NCBI GenBank assembly: GCA_039111635.1
Contig: JBCAQO010000009.1
Location: 806,001-870,000, forward strand
Reading direction: 5' to 3'
From: Heterobasidion occidentale
Lineage: Eukaryota > Basidiomycota > Agaricomycetes > Russulales > Bondarzewiaceae
DNA: 64,000 bases
The position numbers and the translations under genes were made by a program. The first letter of the stretch is position 1. The number at the start of each line of letters is the position of its first letter. This document shows, in pieces, positions 1 to 12,683 of the stretch. The notes below the pieces were generated by a model. That model was not told the DNA's origin. It searched no databases and saw only the letters and a list, made by a program, of their open reading frames with translations.

Positions 1-957
1 ATGGCAGCGGCAGTGGGGACGATAGCATGATTGAGAACAGGGACAGGCGGACCATAGCACAGCGGACCAGATAGATAAATAAGATGAACCGATGAAACAC
101 AACACGGACACAAACCAGGAGAGTGCATGGACAGAAGCGAAGAGAAAAATAGAATAGCGCAGATGGAGGAAGGCGAAAGAGAGAGCCAGAAGGAAACGAA
201 GACACCAAAAAAGAGCAGGGACGAACGCGGACAACCCCAAACCTAACCCCAACCCAAACCCCACCCCGTCCCCTCCATGCCTCAAGCTCTCCTCCGAGGC
301 CTCCCGTCGCAGCAACTCAGAATAAATAAGATAACGGATGCCATCGTGCGACGCGGCGTGCTGTTGGGCGATTTCGTCCGGGAGCCAGATTTCGGACCCG
401 ACAACCTGTGTCACGCGCCACAGAGTGCCGCAGAGGGATGTGCGGAGAGGTGAGGGCGAAGGCGCCTGCGATGAGAGGGGGCGATGGCGCGTGATGCGGT
501 GCGGAGGCGGGTCCTTGAAACCTGCAGTCACGATGGTGCGCAGCCGTCGGCGAGGAGGGATGGGGGATATACGGGAGGGAGTGAGAGGTAGGGTGAAGGA
601 GGGGTGAGGGCGGAAGGGAGAAGGATGATGGCCGCGCACGGCGCAGGGTCATCGACGGGCGACATAGCGCCAGTAGAGAGTGTTTGGGGGCTATGATAAA
701 TAATATAAGTATCGCGAAAGAGGTGGACAGACAAGCGAGACATACCTGGGTGCCAGGCGTCGAATCATCTGGGATGGAGCGAAGAGGCATGAGACTGGGG
801 AGGGGGTAAAAGGAGATGAGGGGGACTCACGAGCACGGATGCATTCCCAGATGTCGACGCCACGACCTTTGGGGTCCCATACTCCACACTGAGAGAAGAG
901 GGCCCAGTGTATGTTGAGCTCCCATATACGGGTCGCGTTCGAGACTACGGCAGGCAT
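1..957 (-). CDS. unrecognised protein, 5' exons, runs off the left edge
   Basis: I do not recognise this protein. The ATG is at 957-955. Exon 1 (957-831) encodes a compact Trp-rich stretch including ELNIHWALFSQCGVWDPKG, and it ends at a clean GTGAGT donor. A 23-nt exon (768-746) after a CCCAG acceptor keeps the frame and ends at GTATGT. A third exon can start at 405 after CACAG, also in frame, and continues with VVGSEIWLPDEIAQQHAASH and then LIYSELLRR. The frame stays open to base 1, but the part left of about 300 (Gly/Leu-rich, then hydrophobic) looks more like intron or untranslated sequence. An alternative acceptor at 466/467 is also in frame and would lengthen exon 3. Inference: a real gene start whose 3' end lies outside the window. 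The splice model between 405 and 746 is the weakest part. Confidence 0.4.
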
Positions 958-3900
958 TGAGGAGGATATGGTGGCTATTGTGAAAGGTGGGGAGGGGGAA
1001 TTGTTTGTGCGGAGGAGGACGGGAGAACGATTGCAGTGGGCAGACAAGCGAGACAAAGGACGGGAGGGGGAGGGGGATTTATATACACATTCGGGGATGC
1101 GGAATGGTGCGCCGGAAGGTGGGCTTGAAAGCGCTGGTACATCTTGAATCGCCTTTCTTGTCCGATGACATATTTGCTCAGCGTCCTCCTCTCCCTTTGG
1201 TTGCTGCAGCCCCTCCACCGCATCCTCCCCTGCGACCCGCTCACCGACATGCGCCCAGCGGATTCGTATCGCTCCACCCAGCGCTGGGATGCAGACATGG
1301 CCGTCCTCGCGCGCGGACGCCTCCGACGGTGAACGCGATGGATCAGACAGAGATAATCTGAGCTGAGCCCCGATTCGCCCGCCAGCGGGCGCCCCTAGTG
1401 CAACGCGACGGCAACAGGCAACGGCATTGGCAACCGATCTCTTGGATCCGATCTTCCGCCAAGGTCTGAAGCACCGACCGTCCATCCTCGAGGCTCGGTT
1501 CGCTCGCCTTGCAACCCCCGGTCCAGTCGACTCGTGATGTCACCTGGACGATTGGTTCACCATCGGTACGCTCAGGCTCTTCCACGTCATCGACGTGTTC
1601 TCCTCCTCGCGTTGGCTGCCTCGAGGCGTCCCCCTTCCTTTCAACTGCCACCTGGGCCCACCCGTGCGCGCGAATCACAATGGTCCATTCGCCATCTTCC
1701 ACCTCGGCCTTGACCTTTCTCTCGCTGTCCCCCTCGAAACGTCTCTCGTTCGGGTGCTGGCTTCCCACGTATCACGCTCACCCATGCATCACCTGCCATC
1801 TATATAACATCATCGACACGTCCTCGTCCACGGCCGCTCCCGCCCACCACGCCCACTGCTGCTCACTGCACACAGTCCTCGCCTGGCCCCGGCCGGTCTC
1901 AGCATAACGCGACACACCTTATGCTCTTGCTTTCCTCCCTGCTCGGCTTCTCCCTTCGAATGCTCAGCCGCAACCCTCAGGCTCCCACGGCGCGCGGCCG
2001 GCCTCTCTTTGTTCTTCCATTCCTCGAGCTTCAGCCCATGCCCTTTGCCCCCGCGCGTCTCGGCTCACCCGTGACAAAAGCAAAACTCAGATAATCCCCC
2101 GCCCTCCCGAGTTCGGCCGATCCCAGGAGCTCGTGCGACGGCTTCCAGCCGCTCCCATCAGCTTTGCGGCGCCGGCGCTCTTCAGCTGATCCTCCTCCGG
2201 TCCGGACCTGCGATGCTCCCCTCCGCCGCGCAAATGCACCGTCATGGTCTATCCAACGAATTGGGTTCGACCCTGCTCGAGCGTGTTTTTTTTTAGCAGG
2301 CTAGCTGCTAGGCATATGTGGATAGTTGTGGCGATTGCTCTCATCGCGCTCGCGCGCTCGTTTCATCGCCACGCTCCCCTGTTAGCTTGATGGATCTCTG
2401 ACTCGGTTCGCCCGTCGCATCCCTTGGCCGCCGGCATACGGCATCGACCCGTCTGATCCACGGACGAACGTGAACAAGCAACACTGGTGAGACGGGAAGT
2501 TTGGATCAGGTACGCTGATTGTCCCGGGTCGCGATCGCGTCCGCATGCTCCCACATGCACGCTTCGCACACAGCCTCCCTGGGACCGAAATCGTCGCTCG
2601 CTCGCTCGTCCGCGCGTCTCGAGCTCGTCGATTTGGCTGCGCCGATGTACCTCCTGACCGGTGTGCGCTCGTGGGTCTCTGCAGCAATCGCGGGCGCAGC
2701 ACCGACCCTCATCCGCGGCATCTTGTGCCGAAGTGCGCTCGTATATATCCTTATATATCGCACGCGTGTCTCTAAGACATCGCGCCGCGCGCGGTCAGTC
2801 ATGGTCGTCCTTCTCGTTCACGCCCCTGCGCTATTTTGCCTTTTCGATTTACAGTTTTTCTATTCTCCGTGTCCGCGTCCGCTTCTCGCCTCCGTGATAT
2901 ATCAAATCGAATCCTCGGTCTCTTTGTGGTCCTGAGTCCTTTATCTGATTGCTTCGGTGTGTGCGCGCGACATTCATCCCGCGTGGGCATCTTCAAGTCC
3001 TTATGCAGGCGCGACGATCGCTACTTATTGTGTATCTATGTGCAGATCTAGAGACTGTCTGTTCTGTGCCGCCGTACATACCGATACATGTAGCACGAAC
3101 GAACATCTCTTCAGTACGTTATGGACGTTACGCAGGAGCAAAGATCCGCCCGGACTCGCCGTCTATCGCACCCGCGATACATGCGGACGCAGACGAGCCC
3201 CGCCGCCCACGTCCACCATCGATAGCCCTGTCCCGGTACTCGCACGCGTCGATGGGTCCGCACAGGCGGAGTGCGCACCATTTGTCCAGCGAAAAAAACA
3301 CTGGCTTCCGTGGAAATCACGCGCTGAATATGACCATTGCAGTATACCTAGTCCGTCTTGACGAAAAAGATCATAAATGCATAGCTCGCGATTCAGTACA
3401 GCGTCCTCTGGATCAGCAATATGAAACTGACGGTGACCGCGAGTCGAATCAAATCAGACTGTCCGTGCCCCCACGGACACATACACTCGATTTATTTATT
3501 AAAAAATGAAATATCAGAGTCGGAGGGAGAGCCTGTGGGCCTAGATCTAGCCGTGGCCCAACGGAACAAGATCCCGGCATGGACGTCCAATCGCACGGTC
3601 CGCACCTGCCGGATATGGGAGTCCCGCTGCGCCCCGATGCCGGCGCGCCGGTTCGCTCTTTTCTCCTCTCCTCTTCGAGCCACAAACTGCCCCGAAGCGA
3701 CCTCCTGCGGGCGGATCGCCGAACGGCGCGCGGTCTTCTAGACTCCCAGCGAGCGGGGTAGGGAGCGGATGCAATGAGGCGGGCCCCAGGCTGCCCCACC
3801 CCCAGGTCTAGCTCGTTCGAGCCTGACATCCGTCGCTTTCGCGGATTCGGATGCGCTTGTGAGCGGTGGGCGGGTCCAGGCAAGCGTGGAACGGGAATGG

Positions 3901-6900
3901 GGCCGATGGCAGGCGCTTGGGGGGCTCAGGATCGCGCGGCGTTGTCGAAGCCGAGGTCGTGCTGTGGGGCACCTTGTGATGGGGCCTCTCAGCTGCTGGC
4001 GTCGTGTCGCTTGCGGTGGGTGCCGCGTATGTGGGGTTCAGCGCCAGGCGCAATCACCGGTGTCGGGTATTGGATGCATAGGGGATGGGCGGGTGGATGG
4101 ACGTCCGCGGCGTTCCAGGCCCTGCACTTGGGGACGGCATTTAGTCAAATCTGCGCGCGTTTATCTTCTGAGAGGGCCTGTGTGTCCGGTGGGTTATGGC
4201 GCTCTGGCGCTGTTGTTGGCGCTGTTGGTGAGTGATGCACGATGGATGATTTGATGGGCGCGATGCAGTGAAGAGGTCAGTACGGGTGGGGTTCGGTCAA
4301 CTCGTCTCGGTTTCGGTATCTGCTGTGGTTTTCCTTGGCCAACGTGCGGGCGGGCATGGCTGTCGTCCTTGCTTGACATTGCAATTTTCTGATCTGTCTT
4401 TTCCGCATCGTATCTGATCCGGTGTGGACGACTGTTTTTTTTCCCTTCATACCAATCGGCGACCGTAGCCAGGGCGCGATCCCATCGTGCTCTGACATAT
4501 CATGCACTCATCATCAAGCTTCAGGCTTTTTGACTCGACAGGTTGGTGGAGGGGCTAGACCGCAGCTGCCCCGACACTGGGCACAGCTGAGCCACCATCG
4601 GGCTTGGTATCCTCGCGTGTCCCGTGAAATCAGACTCAGACAAGGCGACATCTGGCGATATCTGCGGTCCATCAATTGTTGTCGGCCAGTCGAATGGTCC
4701 CTACTGTTGCTGCCAGTGGTCGGCCCACGCGGGCCTATCTGATCTGTCCATCCCACCTATCCATCAACATCGTCAGGGGTGGCGGCGACGCCGGCCCCGA
4801 CATATACAAATGCTGCCACTTGCAAGGCGATGCCTGGTAATACCTGCGCCTGCGCCTGTAGAGTGCTCGCCGTTCATGTGAAGTGCTGGGCGAGACCTGG
4901 CCACACAGTGTGGGCTGCGGTCGATCAGCTCGCTGTCGCAACTGGCCACCGTCGTCGCCCGCCGTGCGAGGCGATGATGCCGACAGTCGCTCTGCGCGGG
5001 CCTGCCCTTCGAGTCCATACCACGGCTGGTCCCTGGAGCACATCAGAAATGTCAAATCCGATGGGTCAGATCAGGACAGGACAGGACGGTTGAGAATGGC
5101 AGATGGACGACCTGGATGCGCGGCTGCTTATGCGTGCTAGCTATCGTACGGCCTATGCATGGTATCGGGAGGCCGTGCAGCGGCATGCATACTGCAACAG
5201 GTACGTGGATCCGACAGGTTTCTGCCATCGCAGGGATTTTTTTTCACGCTTGCATCCTTGATCGCGTCCCCAGGCGGGTGTTTCGATCTTGCCGGGGCTC
5301 TTCATTCGATACGAGGCTACGGATATTGGCTGATTCAGACAGGGTTGCCAGAGGCGCGCACATCGCCATGGTCCTACGACAATCGTCGACGCATATGCTC
5401 ATCATATGTACGCATATATGCTGTGAGCCTTTCATGCCCGTCAATTACGGACTCTCGCTCAATAGGTGAGCGCGCATATACCCTGCGTCCTCGATCTTAC
5501 ATCGACTATCTCTAAATATGTTCATTTTGGCGGTCCTCTCGCGATCGTGACTGCGATTCATTCCTCGCTGAAGAAGCCGCCTATCGCCGACCAACACGCT
5601 TCCTTGCAGTCGATGGAGCCAATTCTCTGCGTTGTTAAATGAAGATCACGTGTGCTCGCCTTGATCGGCATGTCTCGGATGGTGGGCGGACGCTTAGGTT
5701 GGAGAATGAGGGCACGACGCAGGGATCGGGAAGTAAGTTCAAACGGCGCCGATGCCAGTTCAATTAAAGGTCGGTGCTTCAAAACTCAACGCGCGCATTA
5801 TCACTTGTCAGCTTCTCATCAGCACCCGTTCAATTCTTCACTGTCTATTAAACGATGCAAGCAATACCCGCATTCGCCTTGATCCTTCCGGCGGTTCATT
5901 TGATCGAATCGTTAGTAAGAACGCCGAACGAGGACGACGATATGAAAGGATAGCGGGGCGCCACGATGCCCATCCTTTCCCAGCATGCACTGCTCCGGAC
6001 CAGAGTGCTTTCAGTGCGCATTAATGACTTGGTAACAGATCCGATGCAGCCTGTACAATGAGTTTCTGAGGTGTACTTTCTGAGACATTCGTGGCACCCC
6101 TTCGGCACCTTCACTGCGGCATGTGCTTGCAGCTATGTTTATGGCGCCTTCGGGATTGCGTTCAAACACAGGACTGCGCAACGTGCATGTGCAGCGCGGG
6201 ACGCCATGTCCCAAGCACATGTGTCTCTATATGCGTCTCTATGCTCCACCACTTCAGCACCCTACCCTCTGTCTCGATACGCGACGTCGGGAATGAATTT
6301 GCCGCCTTTTGGTCAACTCGATCACCAGCGCGGTCTAGTCCATTGGTCAATTTATTTGGTTCTCATTCAAAGTTCATTCGCCCAGGACCCACCCCCAGAG
6401 GATCTCGGTCTTAAATGTATCTGCGCCTGACAAGCTGCATTGCACTTACTATTGGGGACAGGAGGCCTCGGCTTGCATATGGCACGGGTCGGTATTTCGG
6501 CTTAGCTTTTGTGTTATCGCATTCAATCCTGACTGACAGGTTCCGCGCGGGTAGCGTCGGGCTGCTCTTGAAGTCGGAGTCTGAGTCCGAGACAATGGAG
6601 TTCGGAACCTCAACGAGGTACACATACACGATACATTCTCGACCAGCTCATTCAGAACGAGTTAGTTCGTCCATGTCTGCTCCCGAACCTCCGCAAGTTT
6701 CGGCGAGAGGCAAGCAGTCCGAGCGCGAGTGGATCATCTCTTGAGGATCGAACGCGCAGATCAGTCGAGCGCAGCCAACCGCCCACGCAGCAATACTCAC
6801 GGACCCATGCACGTCTCCAACTGCGCGTTGTGCGCCTGAAAGGACGAACAATGCAAAACCGATGCCAAACGCACCGGAGTGCACAGCATTCGCGTATGTT

Positions 6901-7705
6901 ACTTGTCTTCTCTGAACAATGAATGAAAACCGGCAGTGACAGGCCCTGACAGGACACGTCGCGTTTTGCTTTGTGTCTCCCGCCGGATCGTCACAACCTG
7001 GCGCCGCGTACGTTTGCGAGCGCACGCCGAAGGCCCTGTACACGTATACAAACACGCCCCCGCACAGCCGCCCAACGCCCAGGGCTCGCGCTCGATCTGT
7101 GCGCCTCTTTGTGGCATCCCGATCGCGCGTCGAAAGCACCGTGCTGATCAAGCTACACATACCGCACGCCGGATCCCGAGAGATCGATTGGGGAAGTCGA
7201 GAGGACTTGTGATCTGCTGACTCGGTTTGGCATGGAAGAGGCGGACAAAGGCGCCGTGGATGCTCATTTACATAAGTGCTGAAGAGCGCCCACAAGGGTC
7301 GGCAGAAACTAGACGTGGCTATGAATAGCACCTGCCTTAGTGAATTATGCGCAAGGCACGGGAAAAGAAGAAGTGCCTCAACAATGAGACAATGCAAAAT
7401 TTAAGAGGTGAAGCGACACATGACCAGGCGCTATGTTTTGAAGATACGCGTGGGAGGTCTCGGTCAGTTGTTTGAACAGGCTTCTAGTGGACATCATTGG
7501 GAGAAACAGGTTGCAGGACAAGTTGGGCCTCTGTTTTGATGGGGCGGCATGTGTGTAACGCTCATGAGTCGCTGCTGGCACACTCGTAGATGAGGGCAAC
7601 ATTTTGGACTCGTCTGGGAGGCCGAGCCAGTTCTGCTTTGGTGTGAAAAAAATGAATTGGCGTGAACACTGCACAATTCTTATCTTCGTCGCATCCCAAT
7701 GACGT
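958..7705. other. long stretch without a supportable gene (left part)
   Basis: Both strands contain only short open frames (mostly under 150 codons) with no recognisable domain, no consistent chain of splice sites and heavy overlap between frames. The first 4 kb are GC-rich; from about 5.5 kb the sequence becomes visibly less GC-rich. I see no terminal inverted repeats, long terminal repeats, reverse transcriptase or transposase motifs. The segment next to 957 presumably holds the promoter of the left-edge gene. Nothing else can be claimed. Confidence 0.5.
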
Positions 7706-7940
7706 CGACGAGCAAAAGATTGGCCAAAGTTGCGGCATAGAATGCTTCCTCTGTCAAGACGTAACATAATTTGTGGATGAGCACAACGGTACGTTAGTTG
7801 CAGAATCGAAGCAGGCACGCACGACGAACAAAAGATCGGTCCAAGTTGCGGCATCCACTACTTCCTCTGTCAAGACGGAACGTAATTTCCAGATTGGCGC
7901 TTTGTCAGTTGGAGAATCGAAGCAGACAGGCACGACGAAC
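7706..7940. repeat. imperfect tandem duplication, unit about 113 bp
   Basis: The block starting near 7706 (GACGAGCAAAAGAT, then CAAAGTTGCGGCAT, CTTCCTCTGTCAAGACG and TAATTT) recurs starting near 7821 with a few substitutions. The junction segment GTTAGTTGCAGAATCGAAGCAG near 7794 recurs as a variant near 7906, ahead of a third CACGACGAAC at 7931. That makes two units with a period of 111-116 bp. It is the only obvious local repeat in the gene-poor stretch. It carries no open frame shared by both units. Confidence 0.7.
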
Positions 7941-10900
7941 ATGAGTGTATCGGACAGCGGAACATGACCCTGTCCCATGAACAGACTCACATGAGAACAT
8001 AACGGCATCGTGAACCAAAAAAATTGGTGGGTGTCCGGCTCAATGATGTTCGGGATGATGGGTTCAATATCTAAAATCGTCATCTGGTAGGATCATGGAC
8101 CGGCGTGTTGGCTTGTTGGCGAAGTCATGAAAGCACGCCATTCAACCCATCGAACTTTCGTGATCCCGCTGAATACAAAGACCCGAGGCTGAAAAATTCT
8201 GACGGGAGGTATTTTGGATGCCTGTGAACCCTGTAAACGAAGGACATCGGACGTGACTTAACGGCTGGAAACAGCTAGTAGGAAAGTGAGTCACAAAAGG
8301 TTGATTCGAGGCAGAGTTGACATCGTGTGGACATACATACCGTCGGCTTCTTCGAGCAGAATATACATCACAACCATGCGTAGACAGCGGAGATTAACTG
8401 TGGATATAAAAATCGCTGACAGTTGAACATCGACCTGCTATAGGAAAGGCTCACAAAATGGACGAAGGATCCTCACTGGGTCTCTCGATCTGCTGGGAAA
8501 TTTCAAATCATCGCAATCTTAAGCGATCCGATGCACGGTCGAGGGGACGCGTCAAAAAGTCGAGTGACCACCGCATCGCGGACGACACAAATTTCGGCTC
8601 GATGATTCCCGTGCAACGGCTCCTTGTATTTTGAGTTGCTGACAACGTGCGTGTTGGGTTCCAATTGGTAGGCGACGACCCATCGATAAGCCACCAAAAT
8701 CCCCAGCATTATCGATAGGCACACACCCAAGTATATTGACCGCAAGGCTGGCGACAATTGGCGGTCTGGAGCTAGTGCATTTAAGCTTGCGCACAATGAG
8801 CACAACGAGCTCGCGACGTCGGCAATTGTCTGCCGCGGGAGTAGAAACGAGGGTTTTCGCGTAGTTTTTGTCATGAATCTATCGTTGGTTTGTAGTTGAG
8901 GACGGGCGGGAGAGCGCGGGACGGCTTCGTTGAAACATGCGTGAGGCGAACTGTATAGCTACGAACAGATGTTCGACAGGACGCTACATAGAAACCGGAT
9001 GCGGTAAGCCCGTCAAGCACAAGGCAGTCGTGGATGGTACATACTCGCGGTCCAAGATTAAAAATTTCGGAGTTTTCAGCCCGCTCCTGGCCCCGTACAG
9101 TTGCTCTCCCGAGGCTCCGGGTGCTGTGCAGTAGGTATCAAGAGCGGCACGCGTTCTGCAATAGGTGCAGTGAGATCACGCAAGTGATCGGTTCGTAAGA
9201 TCGTTTGAAGAGAGGAATAGTCAATCTCGAAAGACTCGGTTTCGGGAGATTCGTTCCGATTTGGGATTGGAAGTGATGAGAAAGTAGGCGCATGGGGACG
9301 GCATGTAGGTGATTAGATGCAGCGATTTTCTCGATTCGTTCGCCATTCAAAGCGTCTACGATGCACGTGAACTGACAGAAAGTGCGAGAAGAATTGGACT
9401 TACCAAGAAAACGTCATGTTCTGTGTCGGGGAAAGCAATCAGTGAGCTAGTCGGCATATTGTACGAAATTCGAACACCCTTTCCGACAGGGCTTCATCTG
9501 AAACAAACACGATTGCCGATTGTCAACAACAGGTATTCTTCACAGTTCTAATCCGATTTCCGAGGACACAATAATTGAGGAAGGCCCAAAGGGGCTTCTC
9601 TAAACTCGACAAGAGCGGAAACAAAGTGCTTACATTGGCGACAGAGGGTGATCAATTGAGATCAAGAAGCATTGCAGCGGTCCCGTCCACAACTATGATT
9701 GAAGTTCTAGAATAGCCCTCAAATACAAAGCGGAATTTGCTGTCACCTTGGAAGCGAAGCGACATCTTAATTGAACCCAGAAGTATGGTTCTACGAATGA
9801 AGATGGATTAGGAAGTAGACGAACCAAAGAACACAACTTTGACGCCGCGTTACAAGCAAACGAAGTTGCTTGCTCATGTGCCACCTGTTATGATTACGTC
9901 TTAAATATGTGAGTGCTTGTGCTTCGAAGTGTCAGAGTTTCGGAGGAAAGATGGTGGGTCTTTCAAAGTCATCTGGAGAATCACGAATGTTAGGAGAGGG
10001 CTCTCTCCTGGTGTATGACTAGAGATATGCGCACAAGGACACTGTGAAAAGTAAGATTCGATAGGACTAAGAATCTCGCTCAACGACGGATGCTTCTGCC
10101 ACCTCAAAGAAAAATCAGATGTTAATTCTGCACTGCCTGGCATAGCGAGGCTAAATGCACTCACTTTGTGAAGTAATTGAATTGTGATTATTAGTTGCTT
10201 CGGAAATGTACGGTAAGGAAGAACGGTACGAGAGCGGAACAGCAAACAGAGTATCAGAAACATAGGATTCCTATTCGTGATAGTTTGGGGTTCCACAAAG
10301 ACCTAGTTGCAGAGACTTCGCTCGCAGAAGGAATGGTCTCAGCATGCCACGGCCCCGACAGTGACAGTGAAGCGAAGAGTTGCCGGGGGAGGCTGTTTGG
10401 GGTAACAGTCGTTCTTTGACTTCTCAGGCGATTTTGCCGAAAGGCGGTCTTGTGGTACCAAGTTAAACGTGAATGGATCACGAGCGCACATCAAGACCGG
10501 TCCTTAATCGGATCAGTCAGGTACAAACGGGACGACGATGGTCCACGGAGGCTCTAGAACACAGAATCAGAAGCAATGGAATACTGAGCGGTAAAGGTGG
10601 GCTTAGCTGGCATCAGGAGACAGGCGGGTTCAGTCATTCACTCCGAGAACACAGGGGACATGTCAAATCGAGCCTAATAACGGTGGAAACCTAGGGGGAC
10701 TGACAGAAGAGGAAGCCTGAGGAGAGACCAGCCACTCGATATGGTCATGATTCCTGACTGACTGGCATGTTTGTCGATGTCCATACGAAGGATAGATCTG
10801 GTATACAAGATGTGTTGAGCACATACAGCGACAGAGAAGCCCATTCTAGAACATCGCACATGCCAATCAGATAACACTGAAACGATGTATGGCTCCACGC

Positions 10901-11833
10901 ACTCGTTCTGAAAGAGCGAAGGCACACGCCAAGTCATGTCAGACCAATCAGGATATATTTCGAGTACATTGCAGAAAAGTGTCGTCAGATCCGGCCAGCC
11001 TCGTTGGAGTGCACAGCACGGGTAATTCGGAGGCTGAGACTAGGACTCAGTCACGCTGGGTCAAAAATACACCCGAAAGGAAGAGGAGATCGTGAGGGCG
11101 CGAGGGAAACATGCTCGACCGAAAAAACCGGTGGGCTATCTGTAGAGGCCCGTCAAGTTGGTGAGCCTATCAGATGCAACAGTCCTCATGGGCTCAGGAT
11201 TACAGCGATGCCACAGAGTGTCATCGAGCGGGAAGTGAAGCCACTTTTGCGGCTAAAGGCTGTGGGGCAAAGAACGAGGACTGTCGCACGCATTCAGCTG
11301 ACTCGCTTGGAAGACATAGGAAGAACCGCAAAATTGCCATGGCCAGAACGCCAGTGGGTAGTCGGTGATTAGAAAGATAGATAAGCGAGAGTTTGCAGAG
11401 GCCCGTGAAGATCGTCACTGGAGAAAGTGCCCCGACGCTGGCAGTCACCTTTTTGGCAGTCGTGCTGCCTCTACAAATACGCCCGGTCGTGTTATCTCAG
11501 TGGTAGGGCCTTTCTGAGCTTGATTGAGCCGCTTCTAGACTGGAAAGTGTTAGAGATCGGATAAGCAGCCTAGCGTTGCGTGGCAGTCGGTATGGCCCCG
11601 CGGACTGTCCATGCCAAAAGACATCGGTTCGACAACTAGACGAATGGCATGAGTATGGGGTATTCCTAAGCACCTAGATGGTCGGTTACCGCGTCATTGA
11701 CCTGTTTTATATGCATGACTGTGAGGAAGGAGCTAAATTGAACTTGGGAAAATGGATTGGAGCATCACGTGAAAACACCAATTCCCCAGGAAAATCGGGA
11801 TTTTCACGCTCTACTGCTTCAGAATACTCTGTC
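7941..11833. other. stretch without a supportable gene (right part)
   Basis: No gene model survives here. Open frames are short, unrelated to known families and not linked by plausible introns. One frame at 8874-8503 (minus) has a hydrophobic segment of about 20 residues but no start context, splice partners or homology I can recognise. The region could be decayed transposon sequence, a long non-coding transcript locus or simple intergenic DNA; the sequence alone does not decide. Confidence 0.45.
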
Positions 11834-12432
11834 ATGCAGCCATCGCTCTTCGCTCGCAGCGTCCGCAACACCTTTCTCAAACGCAGGCCTGTTCTTCGCA
11901 GTGTGTCTACGACCTCCCGCCTTCTAAAGGATCCATGGCCGCTGCCGCACACACCCGAGCACCTAGCATCGACAGTAACGCCTACAGACCTACCGCCGCC
12001 TGAGCCCTGTCGCGCTCCAACGAAAGCATCGAGACGACGCGCGCGCGGCTGATCTATCAGAGCCGTAAACGCGGCACATTGGAGAGCGACCTGTTACTGA
12101 GTACGTTTGCGCAAGAGAAGCTTTCTGCGATGAATGCTTCCGAGCTGCACGAGTATGACAAGGTGCGAGTCTGCGTGTTTTGATTTCTTTGCAAATCCGA
12201 TCTACCTCATTCGCTTTCATGGTCTCTCTTCTGTCCATCGTTCCTTTGCCAATTGCTCACCAAGACCTTCAACCCCTAGCTCCTCGACGAGCCCGACTGG
12301 GACATCTACTACTGGGCAACTGGCAAACGTACTCCACCCGAACGATGGGCGTCCTCGTCTGTCCTCGAGAAGCTCAAGGTGCACGCTCGAAACGAAGGCA
12401 AAGCCGTCAGACGTATGCCGGACTTGCATTGA
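11834..12432 (+). CDS. SDH5: succinate dehydrogenase assembly factor 2 (flavinylation factor), with a 1-base frameshift
   Basis: Sdh5/SDHAF2 acts in the mitochondrial matrix and promotes covalent FAD attachment to the succinate dehydrogenase flavoprotein. The diagnostic block is clear: [22 protein letters not shown], then the [19 protein letters not shown] motif after the intron. The first 40 or so residues, starting [18 protein letters not shown], look like a mitochondrial presequence. Exons are 11834-12162 and 12280-12432, with intron 12163-12279 (GTGCGA...CCCTAG). Coding length sums to 482 nt, one short of a codon multiple. The presequence frame and the conserved-domain frame disagree at GAGCCCTG (12003-12009); one extra C in the run 12005-12007 would restore a 160-residue protein of normal family length. 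No intron of plausible size explains the shift. The neighbouring glycosyltransferase converges on it. Confidence 0.9.
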
Positions 12433-12683
12433 TTGAATGTATCATTCTTCACAACTCACTTTGCCCTGATCGACATCTACAATATACGTGTATCTGAGGT
12501 TGGTGAACATCGAGGTCTTCAAGCATTCGCTCATGGAACAATCCTTATTTGTAGTCTCTCACAGCAGTCTACACCTCAATGAACGCCAACGCGTTAACCC
12601 ACAGAGCGACATACAACGTAGCTCCATTTCGCACCTCATAAAATATACGGATGTTTTCATGGAACCTCATGCTCTGGATCTTC

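Noticed and set aside
691..1485. Unspliced 264-codon minus-strand frame
   Set aside because: Only the part after the ATG at 957 behaves like coding sequence. Upstream codons are 5' flank, and the frame reads through obvious splice sites.
1343..1768. 141-codon minus-strand frame in the left intergenic region
   Set aside because: Overlaps equally open plus-strand frames, has no domain, and has no splice partners.
11488..11632. tRNA-like words (A-box-like TATCTCAGTGGTAGG and B-box-like GGTTCGACAAC)
   Set aside because: The boxes are about 130 bp apart, no cloverleaf or acceptor stem pairs, and no plausible intron restores a tRNA; at most a decayed tRNA-derived repeat.
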